Source of the DNA: Streptomyces violaceusniger
Lineage (GTDB): Bacteria > Actinomycetota > Actinomycetes > Streptomycetales > Streptomycetaceae
DNA length: 64,000 nucleotides
NCBI GenBank assembly: GCA_005405945.1
Contig: BJHW01000001.1
Coordinates: 6,262,001 to 6,326,000, forward strand
Direction: 5' to 3'
The notes below the pieces were generated by a model. It did no database searches. It saw only the letters and a program-made list of their open reading frames with translations, and was not told the origin of the DNA. Shown here piece by piece: positions 20,843 to 33,703 of this stretch. Numbering within the stretch: the stretch's first letter is position 1; each line of letters begins with the position of its first letter. The translations under genes and the position numbers were made by a program.

Positions 20843-20917
20843 CGGTCCTGACGGGATTTGAACCCGCGGCCTCCACCTTGACAGGGTGGCGAGCACTCCA
20901 AACTGCTCCACAGGACC
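20843..20917 (-). tRNA. tRNA-Asp(GTC)
   Basis: 75 nt. Acceptor GGTCCTG/CAGGACC, discriminator G, anticodon loop CTGTCAA giving GTC, T loop TTCAAAT. The same sequence occurs again at 33500-33574. Confidence 0.97.
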
Positions 20918-21065
20918 AACAGTGACGCTTGCGGCTTCGCCGCCGTGCGCCGCGCTGTGTGCGCTGCGATGCAGACTCTACAGCAGGTCAGGGGGTGCGG
21001 TCGAACTCGCGCCCGGCAGGGCCCCGGCGGGGCTCGGCCGGGCCGCCGGAGCCCCCGGGACACCC

Positions 21066-24991
<3,926 letters not shown>

Positions 24992-25100
24992 ACGGACCCC
25001 AGGATCTCACCTCCGGAAAACGGCTGGCGAGCCATTTCCGTCCGCGTCGCGTTGCGCGATATGTGCGAGATGTATGGGATCGTCGCTTTAGCGTGATCTC

Positions 25101-26166
25101 ATGGCCGATGAGCTGGCGCAGCGCCCCGACCCCGAGCCCGAACGCCGATCACCGCGATGGGGGTGGAGGGCCTTCAAGCGGTCCCCCTTCTTCCCCGCGA
25201 CCGTCATCGTGCTGATCATCTCCGCGGCGGCCGGGCTCTTCGCGGGCTCGTACACCTACGCCTTCGCGAACCCCACCCCCGGAACGTCCCCACCGCCGTC
25301 GTGGTCCCCGCTCACGGCGCCGTCCCGCTGAAGCGGTTCCTCGCCGGGATGGAGCAGGCCCTGAACGCCTCCCTCCGGCTGCATCCTTACCCGACCTACG
25401 CCAAGGCCCGCTGGTCCCTGGAGGAGCAGCGGGTCTTCGCGGTCCTCCAGGTGCGCGGCCGCGGCGTGCGGATGGATGTGGCGAGCGCGGCCGGGGCGAC
25501 CGTCGCCCAGGTGCTCGGCCAGGCCGCGGGCAAGGTCGGCCGGGTGTCCGGGGTGCCGGTCACGGTCAAGGACGTGAAACCGCTGCAGCCCGGCGATCCG
25601 CGCGGCCTCGCGGTCTTCTACATCTCGCTGGCCGCCACGATCTTCGGCTTCTTCGGCGCCATCCAGCTCAGCGTGAACGCCGCCGCGCTCAATCCGGCCG
25701 AGCGGATCGCCTTCATGATCGCGTACGCCCTGCTCGGCGGGTTCACGATCGCGGTGATCGTCGACCAGGGGCTTGGCGCGCTCCGGCTCCCCTTCCCGGA
25801 GTCCTGGGCGATCCTGGCGCTGACGATGTTCACCTCGGGGCTGGTGTTCTCCATGTTCAACGTCCTCTTCGGGCGCTGGGCGCTCATCCCCACCTGGGGG
25901 CTGATGGTGCTCCTCGGCAACCCCTCATCCGGCGGCGCCGTCTCCTGGCCCTGCTCCCCTCCCTCCTCGGCGCGATCGGCCGCTGGCTCCCGCCGGGCGC
26001 CTCGGTCAACGCCCAGCACACTGCGATCTACTTCCGCGCCCACCAGCACGCCTTTCCGTTCCTGGTGCTGGTGGCGTGGTGTCTGGTGTCCGCCGTGGTC
26101 TTCTGGACCTGGCGCCACCGCCACCCGGGCGGACGGCCGCCGAGGGCGACGCCGACGCGGTGCTGA
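25101..26166 (+). CDS. Multi-pass membrane protein, YhgE/Pip- or ABC-2-like, two frameshifts
   Basis: About 355 residues once two lost C bases (25276-25280 and 25949-25951) are restored. The N terminus has a basic, Pro-rich lead and a membrane segment (VIVLIISAAAGLFAGSYTYA). An extracellular domain with NASLRLHPYPTY follows, then about five membrane helices from residue 165 on. This layout resembles YhgE/Pip and DUF3533-type export proteins. A specific function cannot be given. A run of seven T follows the stop. Confidence 0.6.
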
Positions 26167-26182
26167 GGTTTTTTTGGGGGTG

Positions 26183-26320
26183 TCCGGCGGACCGTGCCGC
26201 CTGCGGCGGGCCCCGCCCCTCCCCGCCCCTTCCCGAAACCGGGGCGGAGCCCCAGCCCCCGGTCCGGGGCTCCGCCGCGTGGCCCGCCGGACACCCCGGC
26301 ACACGGGCACACGGGCACAC
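26183..26320. repeat. Second copy of the dispersed intergenic repeat, with cacacggg tandem
   Basis: Shares ccccgccccttcccgaa and ggggcggagcccca with the block at 4736-4990, and has an inverted gggctccgccg half. It ends in three copies of cacacggg-type units at about 26299-26320. Confidence 0.6.
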
Positions 26321-26324
26321 GAAA

Positions 26325-26356
26325 AAGTCCCTCCCCTGCGTTCAGGGGAGGGACTT
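26325..26356 (-). terminator. Terminator of the tRNA-like gene
   Basis: Perfect 14-base-pair stem aagtccctcccctg/caggggagggactt with a four-base loop, followed on the minus strand by a run of T (26321-26326). It starts eight bases beyond the tRNA-like 3' end. Confidence 0.85.
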
Positions 26357-26364
26357 CTCTACAG

Positions 26365-26433
26365 AGCGCCGAGCAGGCCTTGCACCTACATCCCTCGTTT
26401 GGAGACGAGTATCTTTCCTTAGACGACCGACGC
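26365..26433 (-). tRNA. tRNA-like gene, probably Gly(TCC) type or Trp(CCA) type
   Basis: 69 nt. Acceptor GCGTCGG/TCGGCGC pairs fully with two wobbles. The D stem is GTCT/AGAT with loop AAGGAA. The anticodon stem CTCGT/ACGAG closes a six-base loop CTCCAA. The T stem GTAGG/CCTGC has loop TGCAAGG. Discriminator T favours glycine. One base missing from the loop leaves the anticodon open: CTTCCAA would give TCC, CTCCAAA would give CCA. The T loop again reads GTGC instead of GTTC. A strong terminator follows. It could be an unusual tRNA, a decayed copy, or a canonical tRNA with a sequence error. Confidence 0.55.
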
Positions 26434-26490
26434 ATCAACTCCCGCCCTCCGGGGCGGCGTTGCGAGATCAACTATACCCCATCCGGGGGA

Positions 26491-27581
26491 TCACAGCCGC
26501 CACAGCGGGGCGTCGTACCGCTCGGGCTGAGTCCCGATCAGCAGCGCCCGCAGATCGGCCCGTTGGACACCGCTCAGCCCGAGGACCTCGGTGAGACGGC
26601 GGAAGGTGGTGTGGCTGACCCCGCGGGCGCGGGCCTCTTCCGCGAAGCGGGCGACCCCGGCGAGTACGGCCCTGGGCCGGAACGGACCCTCGGGCGCCGC
26701 CCCGGACCGCGCGGCCTTCTCCCGCTCGTAGTCGATCTCCGAGTAGCCGCAGACCTCCCGGCAGTGCCGCTCGGCCTCGACGAGGCCGATGGTGTCGGCG
26801 ATGGCCCCGGCCAGCCGGTTCCGGCGGAACGCGGTGTCGAGATCCGCCTCGTGGACCACGGCCCCGTCGTCCGTCAGGGGAACGGTGAGCCCCGCGTCCC
26901 GTACCTCGCACAGCCCGCGCACCCCCCGCGCCGCGGCCGTGAGCATGCCGGTGGCCTCCGACGGATGCCACTCCATGACGGGGCCGATGGGCGCGACGTC
27001 GTCGGCGGTCAGCGTATGGACCACCCGCTCCAGCCGTTCGTGCAGCAGCTCCACCGGAATCTCCCGTCCAGCCCGGGCCCGGCGACCAGCAGCCGGATCT
27101 CCGCGTTCACCTGGGCGCACGCGGCGAGCGACAGCGCGTCCCCGAGCGGGCTCCGCAGCGTCGGCTCATCGCCGTGCGCGAGGATGTCGCCGCCCACGTC
27201 CAGCAGGTCGATCGATGCCGGGGCCAGGTGCTCGATCAGCTCCTCCAGCTGCCGGACCATGCCCTCCACGCCGTGGTGGGGGTCGAGCAGGGCGAAGGTG
27301 TGCGGCAGCTCGGCGGCCAGACGGGGCAGTGTGGACCCGGCGGGCGCCACGGGCCTCGCGTCCTCGGGCACGGCGTACACGCTCGGCGTCAGCGCCCGCA
27401 GACCGGTGAAGTCGGCCGCTGCCCGGGGCCCGGGGGCGGGGTCGACGAGCAGCCGGTCCCAGGCGTACGTCAGGACCACCGCCCGGTCGTCGGCCGTCCC
27501 GCGCCCGTACAGAGCCCGGTCGAGCACCGCGGCGGCAACGGCGTCCCCGCCCCCTCCGCCCGCCACGATCAGCCGCGTCAT
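26491..27581 (-). CDS. DUF1152 family protein, frameshifted
   Basis: Starts MTRLIVAGGGGGDAVAAAVL, a glycine-rich nucleotide-binding-like loop typical of DUF1152. The frame changes at 27063-27065 (one base lost near GPGLDG), continues EIPVELLHERLERVV and ends APLWRL. Restored length is 363 residues. DUF1152 proteins are cytoplasmic and uncharacterised. The last third (ARGVSHTTFRRLTEVLGL) looks helical. The function is unknown. Confidence 0.75.
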
Positions 27582-27635
27582 CCGCCCAGCGTACGGCGGG
27601 AGCGGACCATTCCGTCGGACGGGACGCGGCGGCCG

Positions 27636-28394
27636 TCAGTGCGCGGTGAGCCCGCCGTCGACCACGAGCTCCGAGCCGGTGACGAACGACGACTCGTCGC
27701 TCGCGAGGAAGAGCATCGCCGGCGCGATCTCGTCCGCCCGGCCCGCGCGGGCCATCGGCGTCCGCACGATGTCCGGCTGCTGATCGCCCTGCTCGTCCAG
27801 GAGGTCCTGGATCATCGGAGTGGCGATCACCCCCGGGTGCACCGAGTTGACCCGGACGTTGTCGCGCGCGTACTCGACCGCCGCGGTCTTCGTCAGCAGC
27901 CGGACGGCGCCCTTCGACGCCTGGTACGCGGCCGCCGCACCGCTGCCCACCAGCCCCAGCACCGAGGACGTGTTGATCACCGACCCCCTGCCGCTCGCGC
28001 GCAGCAGCGGCATGGCCGCCTTCATCCCCAGCCAGGTGCCCTTCTGGTTCACCTCGATGACGCGGTCCCAGGACGCCTCATCGGTGCCCTCGATGCCCGG
28101 CCAGTCCAAGATCCCGGCGATGTTGACCAGCACGTCCAGGCGGCCGAAGCGCTCCCGTACGGTAGTGATCACATCGCCCCACGCCTCCGCCGAGGCGACG
28201 TCCAGAACGGCCGAGGTCACGTCGGTGCCGCCGCGCTCCTGGATCCGTTTCTCCAGAGCCTTCAGCGGCTCCACGGCCACATCGGCGAGGAGCAGCCGTG
28301 CTCCCTCTTGTGCGAAGAGTTCGGCGGTGGCCGCGCCGATCCCTCCCGTCGCTCCGGTGATCAGGGCGACTTTGCCGTGCAGACGTCCAGACAT
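27636..28394 (-). CDS. SDR-family oxidoreductase
   Basis: 252 residues of the classical short-chain dehydrogenase/reductase family. Cofactor motif TGATGGIGAAT lies at residues 14-24, an acidic residue after strand 2 (LLLADVA) favours NAD, NIAGIL is near residue 90, and catalytic Ser-Tyr-Lys sit in INTSSVLGLVGSGAAAAYQASKGA. ELVVDGGLTAH is the usual C terminus. It follows the MHS transporter on the same strand after about 170 bases and may act on the transported compound, but the substrate is unknown. Confidence 0.9.
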   Translation of the reverse strand: MSGRLHGKVALITGATGGIGAATAELFAQEGARLLLADVAVEPLKALEKRIQERGGTDVTSAVLDVASAEAWGDVITTVRERFGRLDVLVNIAGILDWPGIEGTDEASWDRVIEVNQKGTWLGMKAAMPLLRASGRGSVINTSSVLGLVGSGAAAAYQASKGAVRLLTKTAAVEYARDNVRVNSVHPGVIATPMIQDLLDEQGDQQPDIVRTPMARAGRADEIAPAMLFLASDESSFVTGSELVVDGGLTAH

Positions 28395-28564
28395 GGGCGC
28401 TCCGTTCCTCGTCTCGCTCTCGACCGGGATCCGACCCGCGTCTCGACTCGAATCCCGATCCGAATCCCGACCCAGTCTGTGCAGGTCAGCGGGGGCAACC
28501 AGGACGCGCGCCGCCTGGGTGCGGCACACCCAGGCGGCGATACGAGAACGGGGCCGGGGGCCCG

Positions 28565-29967
28565 TCAGACGGTCCGGGACGTCACCTCGGCCTCCTCCTC
28601 CGATGCCTCCGGCTCTGCCGGCTCTTCCGGCGCCTCCGATCCCTCCGGAGCCTTGCGTTTCTTGAGGACGGCCGGGTTGGTCTCGGGAGCCGCCGCCACG
28701 GCGAAGACCGTGACCGCGCCCATGACGATCAGGAACAGCGCGACCGGCCAGGACGCCCCCGCCCACGCGAGCAGCGCGGTGGCGATGATGGGGGAGAACC
28801 CGCCGACGATCATTGACGCGAGCTCATGCCCCAGGGCCAGCCCGCTGTAGGCCACCCGGCTGGCGAAGAGCTCGGTGAAGAACGCCGGCTGGGTACCGAT
28901 CATCGCCCCATGGCCGATCACGACCGCCACGAAGATCGCCACGAAGATCAGCACTGGATTGCGCGAGTCGAACAGCGCGAAGAACGGATACGCCCAGACG
29001 ATCACCGCGACCGCGCCCCCGATGTACACCGGGCGGCGTCCTACGCGGTCGGAGAGCGCCCCGAACATCGGCATCGCGAACGACTCGAACAGCATCCCCA
29101 CCACGAGCGCGGCCAGCACCACCCCCTTGCCGACCCCGACCTCGGCCGCGTAGGAGAGGCTGAAGGTGAGGAAGAGATAGCTCGCACCGGTTTCGGCGAC
29201 CCGCGCCCCGAAGGCGATCAGAATCGACTTGGGGTGGGTGCGGATGACGTCGATGAGCGGCGGACGGGACTTCTCCGGCCCCGACCCCGGCTCCGACTCC
29301 TTCTCCCGGAACGCGGGCGTCTCCATGATCCGGAGCCGGATCAGCAGCCCGACGGCGGTGAGCAGGATGCCGACGACGAACGGAATGCGCCACCCCCAGG
29401 CGAGGAAGGACTCCTTGGTGGTCACCGCCTGGGCGAGCGCGTAGGCGGAGGCGGAGAGGACGAACCCGAGCCCCACACCGGTCTGGCTCCAGGCCGAGTA
29501 GAAGCCACGCCGGTGGCTCGGCGCGTGTTCGCTGACGATCAGCACCCCGCCGCCCCACTCGCCGCCGACGGCGATGCCCTGCACGATCCGCAGGGCTATC
29601 AGCAGCACCGGAGCCCAGACCCGATGGTGGCGTAGGTGGGCAGCAGGCCGATCAGGCAGGTGGCGACGCCCATGATCACCAGAGTGGTCACCAGCATCGA
29701 CTTACGGCCGATCCGGTCACCGAAGTGCCCGAAGACGATGCCGCCCAGCGGCCGGGCGAGGAACCCCACCGCGTTGGTGCCGAAGGCGGCGATCGTTCCC
29801 ACCAGCGGATCGAAGGTCGGGAAGAAGAGGGAGTTGAAGACGAGCGCGGCGGCCGTGCCGTACAGGAAGAAGTCGTACCACTCCAATGCGCTACCGAACA
29901 AACTTGCGATCGCTGCCTTGCGTGCTTCGCTCGGGGGCCCTTCACGTCTGCCATATTGGCTCTCCAA
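28565..29967 (-). CDS. MHS-family MFS transporter, frameshifted
   Basis: Metabolite:H+ symporter family (ProP/ShiA/KgtP relatives). The N terminus has SLFGSALEWYDFFLYGTAAAL, the MHS signature, and GHFGDRIGRKSML is the loop 2-3 motif. IVQGIAVGGEWGGGVLIVSE is typical. The frame breaks at 29620-29622, where one base is lost in GGGGTCTGG, and is otherwise full length (about 467 residues, 12 membrane helices). The acidic tail is Glu-rich. Substrates of the family are organic acids or betaines; this one is not assignable. Confidence 0.85.
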
Positions 29968-30240
29968 TGGCCGCTTTGGATGGGATCATGACCTGCGGCT
30001 CGGGTGTGTTGGGGGATTGTTCGCCGCTGGTTCTCATGGCGGGAATGGCGGCGTTCCGCTCACCGGGACAGGACGCGAACCGGCGGTTTTCCGCCACTCA
30101 GGAGAGCTGCACCCGTACGCCCCTCACACGTCCTACGTTCGTGGGATTTGCATACTTTCATGCCTTACTCATCGCCTCGCCTGGTCACGCCTTCACGGTG
30201 TCGGTCCCGCCCAGGGGCCCGTGACGAAGGGAAGACACAC

Positions 30241-30821
30241 ATGCGTGGAAGGCTCGCCATCGCTGCCGCGGCATTGACCATGGCGCTGACGCCAGGCGTC
30301 GCGTCGGCGACACAGGACGGCGACGACCAGACGACCGGTTCCCACAGCGCCGAGGCGACCATGTCCCAACACTCCGAGGGGACCGAACACTCCGAGGGGG
30401 CCGAGTCCCACAGCTCGGAGGCGCCCGGTTCCCACAACTCCGGGACAACGACAGCGTCCCAGAGCTCAGAGACGCCCGCTTCGCACAACTCCGGGGCGAC
30501 AGCCTCCCCCAGCTCAGTGACGCCCACTTCCCACAACTCCGAGGCGCCCGCTTCCCACGAGGCCCCCGCGCCGACGAGGGCGTGCCCGGCTACGAGGTGG
30601 TCACCCTGCCCAATGAGAACGTCCCGAACTTCCAGCGGCGCACGGTGTACTGCCCGCCGGGGAAGAAGGTCATCGGCGGCGGTGCCGAGGCCCGGGGCAA
30701 CACCGCCATCCTCGTCGGCAGCTTCCCCACCGATGACGAGAGGGGCTGGATCGGGCTGGGCCGCCAGACCTCCGCCGACAACGTGGGCATCAGCGTCTTC
30801 GCCATCTGCGCCTACGCCTGA
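30241..30821 (+). CDS. Secreted Ser/His-rich repeat protein with a CPPGK-type C-terminal domain, frameshifted
   Basis: About 193 residues after one lost base (near 30562-30572) is restored. A Sec signal peptide, MRGRLAIAAAALTMALTPG, ends at VASA. Then comes a low-complexity region of imperfect S-H-N-S-(E/G)-A-P-A repeats (about residues 30-110). The C-terminal domain has VYCPPGKKVIGGGAEARG, GSFPTDDERGWIGLG and a closing FAICAYA, a pattern seen in many actinobacterial secreted proteins with two cysteines that may pair. The role is unknown. AAGGGAAG lies upstream of the ATG. Confidence 0.6.
30330..30560. repeat. Degenerate repeats coding for Ser/His/Asn-rich spacer
   Basis: Imperfect copies of ttcccacaactccgaggcgc about every 30-36 bases. 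All lie within the secreted protein gene and keep its reading frame. Confidence 0.7.
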
Positions 30822-30924
30822 TCGTTGATGCGGGACAAGAGCGCCCCCGTGGGCGTCGCGGGCAGTGAAGAAGCGCCCTCCGGATGCACCGGGAGGGGGC
30901 TGTGCCCTGTGGGGGCGGCGCTGA

Positions 30925-31222
30925 CCGGCTCACTCCGGCGTGCTGACCGGGTCGACGCCAGGAAGGTGATGTCGAAGGTGACCCGCCCGCCGGAGGTGGT
31001 CGCTGGTGCAGCGGCTCGCCGACGAGGACCCGCCCGAGGCGGTGCTCGCCTTGCTGTCGATGCCCTCACCGGAGCCGCCGGCCGAGTCCGAGCCACCGCC
31101 CGAGCCCCCGACATCCCGTTCGCGGTCGCCGAGGACGAGCCCCCCTTCGCGTCGCTGTCGGACTCACCGCCCCACAGGCCGTGAGCGACAACGCGGCGGC
31201 GGCGATCAGCGAGGCGCGCCGC
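30925..31222 (-). pseudogene. Remnant of a lipoprotein gene (DUF4232-like)
   Basis: On the minus strand a lipobox-type signal end, SLIAAAALSLTACG, is followed in a shifted frame by ESDSDAKGGSSSATANG. After a further shift come a Gly/Ser-rich stretch and RCTSDHL. This order resembles Streptomyces DUF4232 lipoproteins. The start codon is missing, an in-frame TGA precedes the signal peptide, and the C terminus is absent. The 5' break coincides with the tRNA-Phe-like duplicate at 31236. Confidence 0.45.
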
Positions 31223-31235
31223 TGGCGCGCTCAAC

Positions 31236-31306
31236 GGGGCTCTGCCCTGGTGAGGGTTGCGGTGGCGGGGGCGGGGTCGGGGTCGGGGTCGGGGTCGAAC
31301 CGGCGA
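31236..31306. repeat. Partial copy of the tRNA-Phe 3' region
   Basis: Bases from ggggctctgccctggtgagg to gaaccggcga resemble 33396-33446, which contains the 3' end of tRNA-Phe and its flank. The copy has a cggggt expansion in the middle. A second fragment at 30867-30916 resembles the adjoining terminator at 33366-33410. Together they bracket the TetR and hydrolase genes. Confidence 0.6.
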
Positions 31307-31308
31307 GG

Positions 31309-31935
31309 TCAGTGGGCGGCCGCGCGCAACGCCGCCTCGATCGCGGTGGTCAGCGTTTCCAGATACTCATCGTCGCTGCGGCCCTGTGTGACCAGTATGC
31401 GGAATGCGAGCGGTGCGATCAGCAGGTCGGTGCCGAGGTCCAGATCCAGCCCGGGGGGAAGTTCGCCGCGGTCGATCGCGCCCTGCAGTATCGCGCGCGC
31501 CGCCGCCCGCCGCGGTGCGGTCACTCCGGTGTGGAGCCCCTCCGCCAGGGCGTCGTCGTGACTGGCCTCGGCGAGCAGCCCGGCCGCGATCCGGGCCAGT
31601 AGCGGATTGGCCAGTTGGCCGCGGAAGGTGGCGAACAGCTCGCGAAGGTCGGTGTGCAGGGCTCCCGTGGCCGGCGTGGGCGGGAGCGCGTCGGTGACCT
31701 TGCTCCGGATCAATTCGGTGACCATCGCCTGCTTCGAGGGCCAGCGCCGGTAGAGCGCGGCCTTGCCCACTTCGGCACGCCGGGCCACCGACTCCATCGA
31801 CATCCGCGCGTACCCGGCCTCGGCGAGTTCGGCGAAGGCCGCCTCGGTGATCGCCTCGGTTACCCGCTGTCGCAGGGCCGCTCCGCCGGTCGCCGGCCGG
31901 CCCTTCTTCTGCTGAGCTCTCATGCTCCCGAGCAT
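31309..31935 (-). CDS. TetR-family repressor
   Basis: 208 residues. The N-terminal helix-turn-helix runs from about residue 25 to 70: AAFAELAEAGYARMSMESVARRA then EVGKAALYRRWPSKQAM. The C-terminal ligand domain is of TetR_C type. ATG at 31935 or, four residues later, at 31923. It is divergent from the hydrolase gene at 32025. Two identical palindromes lie in the 89-base gap, which strongly suggests it represses itself and that gene. Confidence 0.92.
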   Translation of the reverse strand: MLGSMRAQQKKGRPATGGAALRQRVTEAITEAAFAELAEAGYARMSMESVARRAEVGKAALYRRWPSKQAMVTELIRSKVTDALPPTPATGALHTDLRELFATFRGQLANPLLARIAAGLLAEASHDDALAEGLHTGVTAPRRAAARAILQGAIDRGELPPGLDLDLGTDLLIAPLAFRILVTQGRSDDEYLETLTTAIEAALRAAAH

Positions 31936-31940
31936 AACGA

Positions 31941-31955
31941 ACGGAACGGTTCCGT
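31941..31955. promoter_or_regulatory. Putative TetR operator 1
   Basis: acggaacggttccgt is a 15-base palindrome with a one-base centre, six bases from the repressor start codon. Confidence 0.75.
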
Positions 31956-31980
31956 TCCATGCGTGCTACCTTTGAGCATG

Positions 31981-31995
31981 ACGGAACGGTTCCGT
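31981..31995. promoter_or_regulatory. Putative TetR operator 2
   Basis: Identical to the copy at 31941, exactly 40 bases away, followed by one more gttcc half. It lies 29 bases upstream of the hydrolase start codon. Confidence 0.75.
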
Positions 31996-32024
31996 TCCGT
32001 TCCATTCTCGGAAAGGAGCCAACG

Positions 32025-33193
32025 ATGAAATTCCTCTACGACGACGAGTCCTTCTCCTTCGAGGCACTGCGCGCCGCGGGCTACGCCGCCTATGCGGGCG
32101 CCGACCTCGGCGAGGTCCTGGTCACCTGCCGGCAGATCCCAGAGGGGGACGAGGAGGCCTGGTCGGCCCAGTGGGCCGCGACGGCGGCGCGCATCGAGCG
32201 CATCGGCCGGGACGCGCTGGCCGCCGGTCACCGCGTCAGCGCCCGGGAGGCGCTGCTGCGCGCGTCCAACTACTACCGGACCGCCGACTTCTACCGCCGC
32301 GAGAACCCCGCCGCCGACGCCGAGTCGGCGCGGCTCGCCAAGGCCTCCCAGCAGACGTTCGCCGACGCGGCCCCCTGCTCGACACTCCGGCCCGCGCCCT
32401 GCGCATCCCGTACGAGGACACCACGCTTCCTGGCTACCTCTTCCTCGTCGACGATTCGGGCGCCCCGCGCCGGACCGTGCTCTTCCACGGCGGGTACGAC
32501 TCCACCCTCGAGGAGGACTACTTCGCGCTGGCCGCGGGCGCGCTGCGGCGCGGCTACAACGTCATCGCGTTCGACGGCCCCGGCCAGGGCAGCACCGTCC
32601 GCGACCAGGGCCTGCACTTCCGGCCGGACTGGGAGGCCGTGGTCGCTCCGGTCGTCGACTTCGCGCTCACCGTGCCCGAGGTGGACACTGAGCGGCTCGT
32701 GCTGATCGGCATGAGCCTCGGCGGCTACCTCGCCGCGAGGGCGGCCGCCTTCGAGCACCGCCTCGCCGCATGCGTGCTGTACGACGGCGTCTACGACTTC
32801 CACGCGGTCATCGCCGCGACCGCCGGCCGCGCCGCTTCGACGCCCGGCGGCATCGAGGCGCTGATGGCGCAGAACACCATGGTGCGGTGGGTGGTGCGCA
32901 ACGGCCGGTGGACCTTCGGTGTGCCCGACTTCGACGAGCTGGTCAAGGCAACCGAGGCGTACACCATGGCGGGCATCGCCGACCACATCACCTGCCCGAC
33001 ACTCGTACTCGAAGCCGAGAACGACCAGTTCTTCAAGGGTCAGCCGCAGCAGCTGTTCGACGAGCTGACCTGCCAGAAGGAGCTGATCTCCTTCCGTGAG
33101 GACGAAGGCGCGGGCGAGCACTGCCACGAGGGCGCGATGTTCCTGTTCCACCAGCGCACCTTCGACTGGCTCGACACCCTGCTGGCCGGCTGA
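32025..33193 (+). CDS. Alpha/beta hydrolase, frameshifted
   Basis: ATG at 32025 after AAAGGAG. The N-terminal cap-like helical part resembles FrsA-like and 2,6-dihydroxypseudooxynicotine-hydrolase-like enzymes. The frame changes at 32371-32375 (five C where six are expected). The core has HGGYDSTLEEDY, FDGPGQGST, the nucleophile elbow GMSLGGYLA and a C-terminal EHCHEGA with the catalytic His. Restored length is 389 residues. TetR-type control suggests a detoxifying or degradative role. Confidence 0.82.
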
Positions 33194-33367
33194 CCTCGCG
33201 GCTGGCCCGCAGTTCGTGTCGAGGACGCGGGGACGATTTTCCGAACCTCTTATCGGGCAGCTCCCAGCCCCAGGCGTCGGTGATGAACCGGTGGTGCCGT
33301 ACGCCGACCAGCCAGAGGTTGCCCCAAGGGCTCCTACGGTGTGTGCCGGAGGCGTCACGGACAACGA

Positions 33368-33402
33368 AGAAGCCCCCTCCGGATGGACCCGGGAGGGGCT
33401 TT
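33368..33402 (-). terminator. Terminator after tRNA-Phe
   Basis: Imperfect G/C hairpin aagcccc...ggggctt around ggatggaccc, about 20 bases beyond the tRNA-Phe 3' end on the minus strand. Confidence 0.6.
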
Positions 33403-33421
33403 GCCCTGGTGAGGGCTGCGG

Positions 33422-33495
33422 TGGCTGGGGCCGGGGTCGAACCGGCGACCTTCCGCTTTTCAGGCGGACGCTCGTACCAACTGAGCTACCCAGCC
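33422..33495 (-). tRNA. tRNA-Phe(GAA)
   Basis: 74 nt. Acceptor GGCTGGG/CCCAGCC, anticodon loop CTGAAAA giving GAA, T loop TTCGACC. It starts four bases after tRNA-Asp on the same strand, so the two are one transcript. Confidence 0.97.
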
Positions 33496-33499
33496 GCAG

Positions 33500-33574
33500 C
33501 GGTCCTGACGGGATTTGAACCCGCGGCCTCCACCTTGACAGGGTGGCGAGCACTCCAAACTGCTCCACAGGACC
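33500..33574 (-). tRNA. tRNA-Asp(GTC), second copy
   Basis: 75 nt with the same sequence as the gene at 20843-20917. First gene of the Asp-Phe pair. Confidence 0.97.
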
Positions 33575-33703
33575 TTGCGTGTACGAGCACGAGTCTCGCA
33601 CATGTGGGGTGCGCTCCCAACGGGATTTTCCTGGTGGATTCGCACTCCTTGCGATCTTCGAATCGGGGCCTTGATTTTTCTCCGCCGCGTCGATGTCGCT
33701 GGA

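Noticed and set aside
30812..31234. A 140-codon intact minus-strand gene
   Set aside because: The frame mixes fragments of a decayed lipoprotein gene and repeat sequence; the lipobox lies in another frame.
30867..33574. An integrated element using tRNA-Phe as att site
   Set aside because: There is no integrase, excisionase or replication gene, and the right-hand copy is the intact tRNA itself. Kept only as a possible old rearrangement.
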